From assembly GCA_030690415.1 (NCBI GenBank), contig JAUYGZ010000019.1, forward strand, positions 62,001 to 126,000: a DNA stretch of 64,000 nucleotides, in the 5' to 3' direction. Positions 35,779-43,719 of this stretch are shown piece after piece. The stretch's first letter is position 1. Every line of letters starts with the position of its first letter. This DNA is from a bacterium. GTDB lineage: Bacteria; Patescibacteriota; Gracilibacteria; JAUYGZ01. The notes beneath the pieces are model-generated. The model ran no database searches. It was not told the origin of the DNA and saw only the letters and a list, made by a program, of their open reading frames with translations. Position numbers and translations under genes: made by a program.

Positions 35779-36267
35779 GGTTGTCGGTTATCGGGAGTAG
35801 GTTGTAGACGGTATTAGAAAAAATGTTAGAAAAGCTGCTGAGAGAGCCTATTCAACATCCTCATGACACCATCCAACAATTCATCAACACGGGAGCTATC
35901 TTGCACAAACCCCAAACGCTTAGATAATTCAACCTGAGTCTCCAATTCAGCCCCTGAAGCAAAAGCAGTCACAACAAAATGACGATAATCCTTACGAGTT
36001 CCTCTCCTATTTCCTTCGGCAATATTAGATGGTATCGAAACCACCGATCTTCTCATCTGTGAACTTAAACCATATACTTCTTCCTTCGGGAAGTTTCTTG
36101 TTAGATCATAAATAGCAAGAACCAAGTCCATCGATTTTTGCCATACCATCAAATTTTTATAAGATAACAACGCCATATTCATTCATTACATCATAAATCA
36201 AAGAAACATTATCATATACTCAAATACATAAAAATAGACCACAACCTACTCCCGACAACCGACAACC
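35779..36267. repeat. inverted-repeat-bounded four-helix-bundle element 1
   Basis: 27-bp ends at 35779-35805 (GGTTGTCGGTTATCGGGAGT...) and 36241-36267 are reverse complements with a single mismatch. They enclose one minus-strand four-helix-bundle gene between lemA and htpX. No target duplication is clear. The right end closes 4 bases before the htpX ATG. Confidence 0.85.
35826..36182 (-). CDS. four-helix-bundle protein (23S rRNA intervening-sequence / S23 family), copy 1
   Basis: 118 residues with the family pattern: NLMVWQKSMDLVLAIYDLTR, FPKEEVYGLSSQMRRSVVSI, PSNIAEGNRRGTRKDY, and a last helix AELETQVELSKRL. This family is encoded inside intervening sequences of some 23S rRNA genes and is related to the avd accessory protein of diversity-generating retroelements; its biochemical role is unclear. 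No rRNA gene or reverse transcriptase is near. It is the only gene in element 1. Confidence 0.95.
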   Translation of the reverse strand: MNMALLSYKNLMVWQKSMDLVLAIYDLTRNFPKEEVYGLSSQMRRSVVSIPSNIAEGNRRGTRKDYRHFVVTAFASGAELETQVELSKRLGFVQDSSRVDELLDGVMRMLNRLSQQLF

Positions 36268-36271
36268 TATT

Positions 36272-37177
36272 ATGAACATCTATCAGCAAATCAGCTCCAA
36301 CAACCGCCAAACGGTCCTTATCCTCCTGCTTTTCACGGCAGTGGTGTTGGGGATCGCTTTTGTAGCCTTCCTGTTCCTGGAAGTCCCCACCGAATTGTTT
36401 CCCAGCGTGTCCCTGGCTATTTTTGGGATTATCTTCGTCTGGACCCTCATTTCTTATTACTGGGGCGACAAGATGATTCTCAGCTTCGTCGGAGCGAAGC
36501 CGATCAGTCGGCAAAGCCATTTCGATGTCTACAACCTCGTCGAAAACCTGTCCATCACCGCGGGACTTCCGAACCCGACCGTCTACGTGATCGAAGACGA
36601 CAGCCTGAACGCCTTCGCCACAGGGCGGAACCCCAAGCACAGCGTCGTCTGCCTGACCACGGGCATCGTAAAGAAACTGAATAAACGCCAGCTCGAAGCG
36701 GTCATTGCCCATGAAATGGGACACATCGCGAACTATGATATACGCCTTCAACTCATCCTCATCACGGTCGTCGGACTCATCGCCATGACAGGAGAGATCC
36801 TGATGCGGGTTCGAGGGAAGAATACGGGAAGCATCGCGCTCGCGGGACTCGTCATCTACATCATCGGTGCCCCCCTTCTCCGCCTCATCAGCCTTGCACT
36901 ATCACGAAACAGAGAATACCTGGCTGACGCGACCGGATCCTTTTATACCCGAGACCCCGAAGCCCTCGCGGAGGCTTTGCAAGAAATCTCGAAAGACTCC
37001 CGCGTCGAATCCGCCGATCGCATGAACTCCGCCGCCCACCTCTTCATCGAGAATCCCAAAAAAGAACCGGACCTCGACAGTCCCAAAAAAATCAAAGGAC
37101 AATCATTTCTGACCCGGATCACCTCAACCCATCCGCCCATCCTGGAGCGAATAAAAAGGCTCAAAGGACATGAGTAG
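36272..37177 (+). CDS. htpX: M48 family membrane zinc protease, HtpX-like
   Basis: 301 residues. Two N-terminal membrane helices (VLILLLFTAVVLGIAFVAFL and a second near residues 45-65), the zinc motif VIAHEMGH (His147, Glu148, His151), two further hydrophobic stretches (about 160-210), and the third-ligand motif LSRNREYLADAT. The C-terminal STHPPILERIKRL is typical. HtpX clears misfolded membrane proteins. It probably worked next to LemA before the intervening element arrived. Confidence 0.95.
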   Translation: MNIYQQISSNNRQTVLILLLFTAVVLGIAFVAFLFLEVPTELFPSVSLAIFGIIFVWTLISYYWGDKMILSFVGAKPISRQSHFDVYNLVENLSITAGLPNPTVYVIEDDSLNAFATGRNPKHSVVCLTTGIVKKLNKRQLEAVIAHEMGHIANYDIRLQLILITVVGLIAMTGEILMRVRGKNTGSIALAGLVIYIIGAPLLRLISLALSRNREYLADATGSFYTRDPEALAEALQEISKDSRVESADRMNSAAHLFIENPKKEPDLDSPKKIKGQSFLTRITSTHPPILERIKRLKGHE

Positions 37178-37185
37178 AGCAATAG

Positions 37186-37518
37186 CTATATTGCTTCCGG
37201 AGTGAAGAGCTGTCTAAAACGATCGTTGAGGCCATTCCATGCTTCCAAAACCTTCTTTTCATCACTAGAGGAACAAATATCCTCAAGAAGCTTACGAATT
37301 TTCGGATCAACAATACCATCTGGGATCAATCCGCCTCTCACAAATTCATTGATTACCGGCACAACGGAAAACAATATCTCTTCAATCTGCCTTTTTACAT
37401 TGTCTGCCAGCCTGAGCAATTCGGAATTTTCCCCCAACCTTCCAAAATGCAGCTTAAGCTCCGGTTTCTGGACCTGAGGCTCTTCCCCAGGAAGATGTCT
37501 GTGGCGTCGACGACTCAT
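37186..37518 (-). CDS. small helical protein of unknown function
   Basis: 110 residues, not recognised. A basic, His/Arg-rich head (MSRRRHRHLPGEEP) precedes a helical region (LRLADNVKRQIEEILFSVV, then VDPKIRKLLEDICSSSDEKK, and LNDRFRQLF). No membrane segment. It converges with htpX, 8 bases apart. The stretch 37519-37663 after it holds nothing clear. Confidence 0.55.
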   Translation of the reverse strand: MSRRRHRHLPGEEPQVQKPELKLHFGRLGENSELLRLADNVKRQIEEILFSVVPVINEFVRGGLIPDGIVDPKIRKLLEDICSSSDEKKVLEAWNGLNDRFRQLFTPEAI

Positions 37519-37663
37519 AATAACCCATTAAAAAGAGACGCGATTGTAAATGCACACCACCAGTTAGTCAACCTAAAATCCTATCAGCTCAGGAAAAACC
37601 ATAATCCATTCACCAGAAGCAAATACCCCACAAAACAAAGATCCTTCGAAACTGGAGAGAGAA

Positions 37664-38506
37664 TCAGGAGCTGGAGTGAAGAAGGAACCAATACCCATTT
37701 ATCATCAATAAATAGCCAACGAAAACCCACAGGCTCCTTTTTCTCAAAAATTTCAACATCCCATAAATGCAGACAAGACTCACCAACATGGAGCTTCCGA
37801 AACCAACCGCCAAGGCTCCTCCGCTTACCATCTGGCCTCCATTGACGGCCCCGAACAGATCCTTCGAAAGAAATATCGTCGCCCCTGCAATAGCCGGAAT
37901 CGCCATCAAAAAAGCAAACTTGGCCGCCGCCTCACGCTCCAGCCCACCCAAAAGCCCCCCCACAATAGTCGACCCACTCCTGGAAATCCCCGGAATAATC
38001 GCCATGACCTGAAAAAATCCCATGAGAAGTGCGGTCTTCAGAGAGTTCATTTGGGTTTCTTTGCGTTTTCCAAAGACTTCTGCCAAAACCAGCAGCACGG
38101 CCGTCACTCCCATCATACCGATAACCACCGAAGCCGAACGAAAATACTGTTCGATCACCTCTTTCAAAAAAGGAGCCAAAAAGACCACCGGAAGCGTCGC
38201 GACGATCAGGTACCAGACCTGCTCTCTCGGATTATCCGGATTCCTCAGCTCCTGTCGGCCCTCCGGCTTCAGCATTTTCTTCATATCAATCCAGAGTCCC
38301 TTCGCCATCCCCACCAAAGTACCCCGGAAGTACAATATCAGTGCCATCAGAGTCCCCGCGTGAAGCACCACATCGAAGCTGAGCAATCCTTCAACATTGA
38401 GCCCCAAAAACGTTTCAGCAAGAACTAAATGTCCTGAGCTGCTAATCGGAAGGAACTCAGTGGCACCCTGGATGATACCGAGAATGAGGGCTTGTAATAA
38501 GGTCAT
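37664..38506 (-). CDS. uppP: undecaprenyl-diphosphatase UppP (BacA)
   Basis: Recycles the lipid carrier undecaprenyl-PP to undecaprenyl-P at the membrane. The 280 residues contain the two diagnostic blocks: GATEFLPISSSGHLVLAE (about residues 14-31) and IPGISRSGSTIVGGLL (about 167-182), plus FDVVLHAGTLMA, and eight membrane helices. The ATG at 38506 directly follows a run of the CTACAAC repeat. It supplies carrier to the sugar transferase at 31.4 kb and to peptidoglycan synthesis. Confidence 0.96.
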   Translation of the reverse strand: MTLLQALILGIIQGATEFLPISSSGHLVLAETFLGLNVEGLLSFDVVLHAGTLMALILYFRGTLVGMAKGLWIDMKKMLKPEGRQELRNPDNPREQVWYLIVATLPVVFLAPFLKEVIEQYFRSASVVIGMMGVTAVLLVLAEVFGKRKETQMNSLKTALLMGFFQVMAIIPGISRSGSTIVGGLLGGLEREAAAKFAFLMAIPAIAGATIFLSKDLFGAVNGGQMVSGGALAVGFGSSMLVSLVCIYGMLKFLRKRSLWVFVGYLLMINGYWFLLHSSS

Positions 38507-38664
38507 AGGTTGTAGGTTGTAGGTTGTAGGTTGTAAGTGGTGAGTAGCAGATAACTCTCAAGAATCGATTATCTGAAGTAGACTTGTATATCCTCTTTCA
38601 CCCTGTGTAGTCTATCGAAGACCCCTCATAACTACAACCTACTCCCTACCACCTACCCCCTCCC
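38507..38664. repeat. facing low-complexity repeats between uppP and rsmE
   Basis: GGTTGTA units (38507-38536) face ACAACCTACTCCC and related units (38634-38663) across a 97-base centre without any gene. ACAACCTACTCCC is shared exactly with the right end of four-helix-bundle element 1 (36241-36253). It looks like an empty bracket of the same repeat family. Confidence 0.7.
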
Positions 38665-39378
38665 ATGCATCGCTTCTTCATCGACCCCCACAGCCTCAAC
38701 AACCAACATTTCCGAACGACCGATAAAGAACTCTGCCACCAGGTCAGCAAAGTGCTGAAAATGAGTGCCGGAAAAAAAATCATCTTCTGCGACAACACGG
38801 AACACGAGTACCTGGCCGAATGGACTATCGTGAGCAGATCAGAATGTTCAGCCAACATCCTCGAAAAGAACTTCAAACCTGATATCGGCAGCCTAAAGCC
38901 CGTCCACCTCTTCGTGCCACCCCTGAAGAATCAAAACCGCTGGGAACTCATGCTCGAGAAAGGAACTGAGATCGGCGTCGCCAGCTTTACCCCTCTCATC
39001 ACCGCGAGAACAGAGGTGACCGAATTACGCAAACTGGATCGCCTTCAGCGAATCATCATTGAAGCCGCTGAGCAAAGCGGAAGAACCAAATTACCAACCA
39101 TCAATCCGCCTCTTTCATTCCAACATGCAATCAACAATAACTGTAATATCGAAGATACCATTCGATTTATTGCTACCCTTGATAAAGATTCAAAACCTCT
39201 GTCTTCCTCCAAACTCCAAACTCCCATCTCCGAACTTTTTATCGGCCCCGTCGGCGACTTCACCGCGGAAGAAATCCAACAAGCCCTTGACCATGGATTT
39301 TTTGCCGTATCACTTGGACAACAGATAATGCGAACCGAAACTGCGGCTCTTGTTGCGGCCACGCTGTGCCTGAACTAA
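38665..39378 (+). CDS. rsmE: 16S rRNA m3U1498 methyltransferase RsmE
   Basis: Methylates U1498 of 16S rRNA using SAM. 237 residues: N-terminal PUA-like part (MHRFFIDPHSL, HQVSKVLKMSAGKKIIFCD), then the SPOUT domain with LMLEKGTEIGV, ERTEVTEL-like ARTEVTELRKL, IIIEAAEQSGRTKLP, LFIGPVGDFTAEE (normally GPEGGF) and VSLGQQIMRTETAALVA. The knot is complete. A run of the AACTCC low-complexity repeat (39208-39238) codes for SKLQTPISEL just before the SAM-binding block, an unusual insertion. Confidence 0.95.
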   Translation: MHRFFIDPHSLNNQHFRTTDKELCHQVSKVLKMSAGKKIIFCDNTEHEYLAEWTIVSRSECSANILEKNFKPDIGSLKPVHLFVPPLKNQNRWELMLEKGTEIGVASFTPLITARTEVTELRKLDRLQRIIIEAAEQSGRTKLPTINPPLSFQHAINNNCNIEDTIRFIATLDKDSKPLSSSKLQTPISELFIGPVGDFTAEEIQQALDHGFFAVSLGQQIMRTETAALVAATLCLN

Positions 39379-39403
39379 AATATAAAATCAGTCACAATAC
39401 AAT

Positions 39404-40315
39404 ATGCTCTCTGCGCCAGAAGCACCGCACAGCACTTTGAAAGTAGCCACTCAAAATTGCTGGTGGGGAAACGATGCAGCCAATTTTGCATTTCCAAGCA
39501 ATCGTCATCGACGATTCCGGCCTCTCCTCGAACGAATAAAAAATGAACACGATCCGGACGTGCTTTTTCTCCAGGAAATCCTCTGGACAAAAGACATCCC
39601 GGTCATCGAAGAAGTCCTGGAGAAATACACGGCCATATTCATCAGCATCCCAAGAGCGATCAGAGTCCTCCTTCCGAATATCCTGGGCGGACTCGTCACC
39701 ATGGTAAAAAAAGAACTCGAACCCCGCCACGCGGCTTTTCAGGAGTTCACGAAACAAGGAAAATTCTTTCATCCTCAATTTTTTGAAAAACTCCTCAGGA
39801 AAGGCGTCCTCTCAACGGTAATACAAATGCGAAACCAGATGATCACCCTCTCCAATACCCACCTGGTCTCCATTCCAAACGCTGAAGAGCAACACAAAAG
39901 AGCTCGCCGCGACAAATCACTCATGACCCAACTCCGGGAAGTCCGGAATCTCATGATAAGAAAAGCAGATCTCATCCTCGGAGGAGACTTTAATATCTGC
40001 ATCAGAGACAACCCCTTTCAAGAATTTTTGAAACAGGTCCCGGGAATGGTTCATCTCACGAAGAAACTTGAGGAAGCAACCTGTGGAGATTTCGGCATGA
40101 TAGACGGCATCCAGGCGAGCGATACTATTACTCACGACAGTCAGGACCATAATCAGGGCTACATGCAGAACGAAGGGGAAAGTGACCACCTGGGAGTCAT
40201 GACAAGCATTCCCCTCTGCATTGGAGAGACCCGATACGCCTGCGGTTTCCTCAATTCTCTGGACTTTGAACACACGGAAAAAAGACCCCTCACGACAATC
40301 GCCCAATCCGCCTAA
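39404..40315 (+). CDS. endonuclease/exonuclease/phosphatase (EEP) family protein
   Basis: 303 residues with the metal-dependent EEP fold of DNase I, Exo III and sphingomyelinase relatives. Motifs: VATQNCWW (Asn), DVLFLQEILW (Glu), NTHLVSI (His), LILGGDFNI (Asp and Asn), and GESDHLGV (Asp-His pair). No signal peptide, so it should act in the cell unless exported otherwise. The substrate, nucleic acid or phospho-ester, cannot be told. It begins 25 bases after rsmE. Confidence 0.88.
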   Translation: MLSAPEAPHSTLKVATQNCWWGNDAANFAFPSNRHRRFRPLLERIKNEHDPDVLFLQEILWTKDIPVIEEVLEKYTAIFISIPRAIRVLLPNILGGLVTMVKKELEPRHAAFQEFTKQGKFFHPQFFEKLLRKGVLSTVIQMRNQMITLSNTHLVSIPNAEEQHKRARRDKSLMTQLREVRNLMIRKADLILGGDFNICIRDNPFQEFLKQVPGMVHLTKKLEEATCGDFGMIDGIQASDTITHDSQDHNQGYMQNEGESDHLGVMTSIPLCIGETRYACGFLNSLDFEHTEKRPLTTIAQSA

Positions 40316-40382
40316 CTCAACTCCCAAAAAAAGCCTTCTCAGCACACCAGACGAAATCAAGAAGCAATTACAAGCGAAAAAC

Positions 40383-40410
40383 TTGCAAAAAACCAATAAA
40401 AATGTATTAT
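40383..40410 (+). promoter_or_regulatory. candidate promoter of a short transcription unit
   Basis: TTGCAA at 40383-40388, 16 bases, TATTAT at 40405-40410. Together with the terminator at 40566-40599 it frames a unit of about 180 bases. Confidence 0.5.
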
Positions 40411-40442
40411 GCCACCTCTCATTCTTTCTTTATTCATTTCCC

Positions 40443-40523
40443 ATGAACCCCGATAGAATAAGCCCGTATAGTAACAAATCAGGAGCCGGAAAAGACCCTG
40501 AAGGAGAAGAAAATAAGGCATAA
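40443..40523 (+). CDS. 26-residue micro-ORF
   Basis: Encodes MNPDRISPYSNKSGAGKDPE plus GEENKA, a polar, probably disordered peptide. It is the only ORF in a unit with its own promoter and terminator. It may be a real small protein or just part of a small RNA. Confidence 0.35.
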   Translation: MNPDRISPYSNKSGAGKDPEGEENKA

Positions 40524-40565
40524 CAAACGATCATAAAATCAGAGACCCTTGCAGAAATGCAGAGC

Positions 40566-40599
40566 AATCCCTCGCTCCCGGACGCAAGGGATTTTTTTT
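40566..40599 (+). terminator. intrinsic terminator before tspO
   Basis: AATCCCT (40566-40572) pairs with AGGGATT (40587-40593), extended inside by a GC/GC step, followed by six more T. Confidence 0.85.
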
Positions 40600-40652
40600 C
40601 ATAACCGGAAAAAATACAGTACGCTGGAGAAAGAAAATCCTCACATCCCCAC

Positions 40653-41042
40653 ATGCAAGAATGGTACCAACAGCTCATCAAACCTTCATGGGCTCCCCCA
40701 GCCTGGCTCTTCGGCCCCGTCTGGACCGTCCTTTACGCCATCATCGCCGTAAGCTACAGCTATGTCGGCTGGCTCTTTTTCAAAGGGAAAATCCCCTTCA
40801 TCGTCTTCCTCCCCTTCCTCCTCAACCTCATTTTCAACCTCGCCTACACACCCCTCCAGTTCGGGCTCAACAATAATCTCCTGGCATCAGTCGATATTCT
40901 CCTTGTCCTCGGGACCCTCATCTGGCTCATCATCGCCATCTACCCTTATGAGAAGTGGGTTAGCTTTGCCAATCTTCCTTACCTGCTTTGGGTCCTCTTC
41001 GCCACCGTGCTACAGCTCACCATCACGAGCCTCAACGGATAA
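40653..41042 (+). CDS. tspO: TspO/MBR family membrane protein
   Basis: Five-helix membrane protein that binds porphyrins and related ligands. 129 residues, at the short end for the family (about 150-160), because it starts right at KPSWAPPAWLFGPVWTVLY, the conserved first helix. Helix 3 contains NLIFNLAYTPLQFG, corresponding to the NxxW(S/T) part, and the last helix ends in LTITSLNG. The first few N-terminal residues of longer relatives are missing; otherwise complete. Confidence 0.9.
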   Translation: MQEWYQQLIKPSWAPPAWLFGPVWTVLYAIIAVSYSYVGWLFFKGKIPFIVFLPFLLNLIFNLAYTPLQFGLNNNLLASVDILLVLGTLIWLIIAIYPYEKWVSFANLPYLLWVLFATVLQLTITSLNG

Positions 41043-41121
41043 GAAAGAGAAACCACAAAATATGATACTCTTATCTCATGAAAGATAGATTCCCACGGCA
41101 AAGTCATGATAAACAGCTCAC

Positions 41122-42402
41122 ATGACACGCTCTATAAAAGCAGCTCTCTCCATTTTCGCTATCATCCTTTTCATCACAACTGCGACTCTTTTTCTCAATG
41201 GGAATAGTCCGTTTTCAACGGTCCTCACGAATATCAATCACGAACTGAGTGCACAAATTTTACAAGACACAAAAACGAAGCTCAGAAAAATCTCTTTCCC
41301 CACGAGAAACTCCACATCGATTATCATCAAGAAAAACGATTCACCTCTACATAATATTGCTTCTACCATTTTTGAACTTCGGCAGAGTGCACTATCCTCT
41401 ATCCGAACCCGACCCGACAACAAAAAAGGGATCTACCTCAATGCCGAAAACTCCGGAAACGAAAATCTGGTCGATCAGGCTCTGAAGAAGCTCACAGAAG
41501 CCAATGGCTCCACCATCATCTTCGATGTCAAAGGAAACGGGGTGTACTTCGACTCACACGCTGCTATGGCCACGGAACTCGGACTGGTCCGCAATACCTA
41601 TACCCTCAGCACGGTCCTGGAAAAACTGCATGAAAAAGGAATCTACGCCATTGGACGATTTGTTTCCGTCAAAGACCAAGCCTTCACGAATAAAAAACCC
41701 GATACCAAAATCAGGCATCCCCAAAACGGAACCATCCTCAGCAACGACTGGATCGATCCCTCCAATGATGAAGCCATCCGGTACAATACTGAAATCATCT
41801 GCGAACTCGCCGCTTCAGGAATCGATGAAATCAACCTGGACTATATTCGATTTTCGACGGCAGAATTTGGCGCGCTTCGCATATACTCAGCGGAACAAAA
41901 GGGAGATCTTCTGGAAAAATTCATTCGTGCCGTCCGACAAACCATCGACCGGTGCGGTCCCGACACAAAGCTGGGCCTCTCCACCTACGCCATCCTGGGA
42001 TGGTCCTATGACATCAACGTGAAAACCACCGGGCAAGACGTCGTCCGCTTCGCCCCCTATATCGATGTGATTTCTCCAATGGCATACCCCTCCACCTTCA
42101 CCTCCGCAGGCTACTACAACCCCGGCGTAAATCCCGGATCCAGACCATACTACCTCGTCTATCGGACCTTGACCGGATACGCGGATCTCCTCGGACCGGA
42201 GCACAGCAAAAAGCTAAGGCCATGGATTCAGGCATATGGGATGAGCAGCAATCAGATATCAGACGAGATAAAAGGGGTTTACGATGCCGGCTACTGCGGC
42301 TTCACCTTTTGGAGCGCGGGAAACTACTATGAAGCAACCTACGCCGCCATGAAACAGGACAACATAAGACCGGAGGCATGTACAACGGAAGAAGCCCTCT
42401 GA
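41122..42402 (+). CDS. putative glycoside hydrolase, DUF4015 (GH-like TIM barrel), membrane-anchored
   Basis: 426 residues: N-terminal membrane segment (ALSIFAIILFITTATLFL), a variable stalk to about residue 95, then the DUF4015 barrel. Characteristic pieces are KGIYLNAENSGN, TIIFDVKGNGVYFDS, GIYAIGRFVSVKD, GIDEINLDYIRF (catalytic-type Asp in strand 4), DVISPMAYPS, LRPWIQAYGM, and YCGFTFWSAGNYY. DUF4015 proteins resemble amylase-type hydrolases and are thought to cut surface polysaccharide; substrate unknown. Confidence 0.9.
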   Translation: MTRSIKAALSIFAIILFITTATLFLNGNSPFSTVLTNINHELSAQILQDTKTKLRKISFPTRNSTSIIIKKNDSPLHNIASTIFELRQSALSSIRTRPDNKKGIYLNAENSGNENLVDQALKKLTEANGSTIIFDVKGNGVYFDSHAAMATELGLVRNTYTLSTVLEKLHEKGIYAIGRFVSVKDQAFTNKKPDTKIRHPQNGTILSNDWIDPSNDEAIRYNTEIICELAASGIDEINLDYIRFSTAEFGALRIYSAEQKGDLLEKFIRAVRQTIDRCGPDTKLGLSTYAILGWSYDINVKTTGQDVVRFAPYIDVISPMAYPSTFTSAGYYNPGVNPGSRPYYLVYRTLTGYADLLGPEHSKKLRPWIQAYGMSSNQISDEIKGVYDAGYCGFTFWSAGNYYEATYAAMKQDNIRPEACTTEEAL

Positions 42403-42412
42403 AAAATTCATC

Positions 42413-42520
42413 AAAAAAAAACACCCTTCGCATCGGTAAGGGGTGCATGATTCGTACTGCCAGGATGACATTATCTACGGCGGTGAGCTCGTAATGTGCA
42501 GAGCTGCAGTATCTACGACC
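42413..42520 (-). ncRNA. candidate small RNA with own promoter and terminator
   Basis: On the minus strand a promoter at 42527-42555 would start a transcript near 42520. It ends at a hairpin (GCACCCC/GGGTG type, 42422-42445) followed by nine T (42413-42421). The roughly 105-base product has no convincing ORF. It lies between the DUF4015 gene and the zinc operon, antisense to neither. No known RNA family was recognised. Confidence 0.5.
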
Positions 42521-42526
42521 GAACTC

Positions 42527-42555
42527 ATAGTACTCCACTCAAAAAACAAAATCAA
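42527..42555 (-). promoter_or_regulatory. candidate promoter of the small RNA
   Basis: TTGATT (42550-42555), 17 bases, TACTAT (42527-42532), read on the minus strand. Confidence 0.55.
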
Positions 42556-42562
42556 GAGAATT

Positions 42563-42596
42563 TACGTAGCACTACCACCTACGTAGCACTACCAGA
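42563..42596. repeat. 17-base tandem repeat, two units
   Basis: TACGTAGCACTACCA occurs at 42563-42577 and again at 42580-42594. It lies just upstream of the small-RNA promoter and could be a regulator site. Confidence 0.7.
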
Positions 42597-42710
42597 ATAG
42601 CTGCCATGAATACACGACAAAAACGCCCCTGAATTGTTCACACAATGGGCATACCCCGACCAATAACAAAACTCTTTTTTCCGATATCCCTGAAAAAACA
42701 ATAAGCTACT

Positions 42711-42729
42711 AATGCAATACATTTGCATT
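42711..42729. promoter_or_regulatory. candidate Zur operator
   Basis: AATGCAATACATTTGCATT: perfect 7-base arms AATGCAA / TTGCATT around TACAT, 48 bases before the znuA ATG. A Fur-family regulator is the fourth gene of the same operon. Confidence 0.7.
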
Positions 42730-42777
42730 AACAAAAAAGAGCCTGTAGGATCGGAAAGAACTTAATTACTTTTCTGC

Positions 42778-43719
42778 ATGCAAAAATATCTCGTCATCCT
42801 ACTTATTTCCATATCCACACTTACCGGATGCGGTGTGCCGGAAAAGGAACGCCGGACAGACCAGTCAAACTCAGACAATAATACTCCTCTGACCATCGTC
42901 GCCAGTTTTTATCCCCTCGCCTATTTCACCCAAGAGATCGGTGGATCCTTTGTTGAAGTCACGACGATTACACCGGCTGGAGCTGAGCCTCATGATTATG
43001 AACCCAGCCCGAAAGAAATTGCGATGATCTCAGATTCCGACCTGTTTATTTATCATGGCAGCGGATTCGAACCCTGGGCCGAAGATATCGCTCAAAACAT
43101 CGGAGAAACAAACGTGCCAGGCCTCGAAATCAGCAGTGCTTTTCAGCTCATGCCCATACCCGCTGAAGAACACGATGAAGATGAATTACTAGCCTTCGAT
43201 CCGCACATCTGGCTGGATCCGGTGCTGGCTCAGGAAGAAGTCGGCCTTCTCCGCGATCAGCTCGAGAAGCTCGATCCAGAGCATGGAAAAGATTATCAGG
43301 AAAGGGCTGAAGATCTTCTCTTCCGTCTCCAGCAATTGGATGAAGAGTTTCAGCAGGGACTAAAAACCTGTCTCCTCAATGAATCGATCGTCAGTCACAA
43401 TGCCTTTTCTTATCTGGGAAGACGATATGGAGTCACGTTCACGGGAATTTCGGGAATATCTCCGGAAGCTGAACCATCCGCCATGCATCTGGCCAAGCTG
43501 ACAGATCTCGTCCGGGAGAAAGGTATTACCGTGATCTTTTTTGAAAGCCTCGTGAGTCCGAAACTTTCAGAAACGCTGGCTCTCGAAACGGGAATCACAA
43601 CCCTGGTTCTGAATCCGCTCGAAGGACTTACGGCTGAAGAACAAAAAAATGGCACCGATTATTTCTCCGTCATGAGAGACAACCTTGATCATTTGAAAAT
43701 CGCTCTCCAATGTCAATAG
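42778..43719 (+). CDS. znuA: zinc ABC transporter substrate-binding lipoprotein
   Basis: 313 residues. Signal with lipobox LTGC (Cys18), then the cluster-A-I metal-binding fold: VASFYPLAYF, AGAEPHDYEPSP (His ligand), an acidic His loop EEHDEDELLAFDPHIWLDP (second His), VSHNAFSYLGRRYG (third His), and VIFFESLVSP with LNPLEGLT at the C-terminus. The pattern points to zinc or manganese; the regulator next door makes zinc likely. It overlaps znuC by 10 bases. Confidence 0.93.
   Translation: MQKYLVILLISISTLTGCGVPEKERRTDQSNSDNNTPLTIVASFYPLAYFTQEIGGSFVEVTTITPAGAEPHDYEPSPKEIAMISDSDLFIYHGSGFEPWAEDIAQNIGETNVPGLEISSAFQLMPIPAEEHDEDELLAFDPHIWLDPVLAQEEVGLLRDQLEKLDPEHGKDYQERAEDLLFRLQQLDEEFQQGLKTCLLNESIVSHNAFSYLGRRYGVTFTGISGISPEAEPSAMHLAKLTDLVREKGITVIFFESLVSPKLSETLALETGITTLVLNPLEGLTAEEQKNGTDYFSVMRDNLDHLKIALQCQ

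Noticed and set aside
42302-42538. Minus-strand protein gene over the small RNA
   Set aside because: Runs into the DUF4015 gene antisense and crosses a strong terminator; no similarity or start signal.
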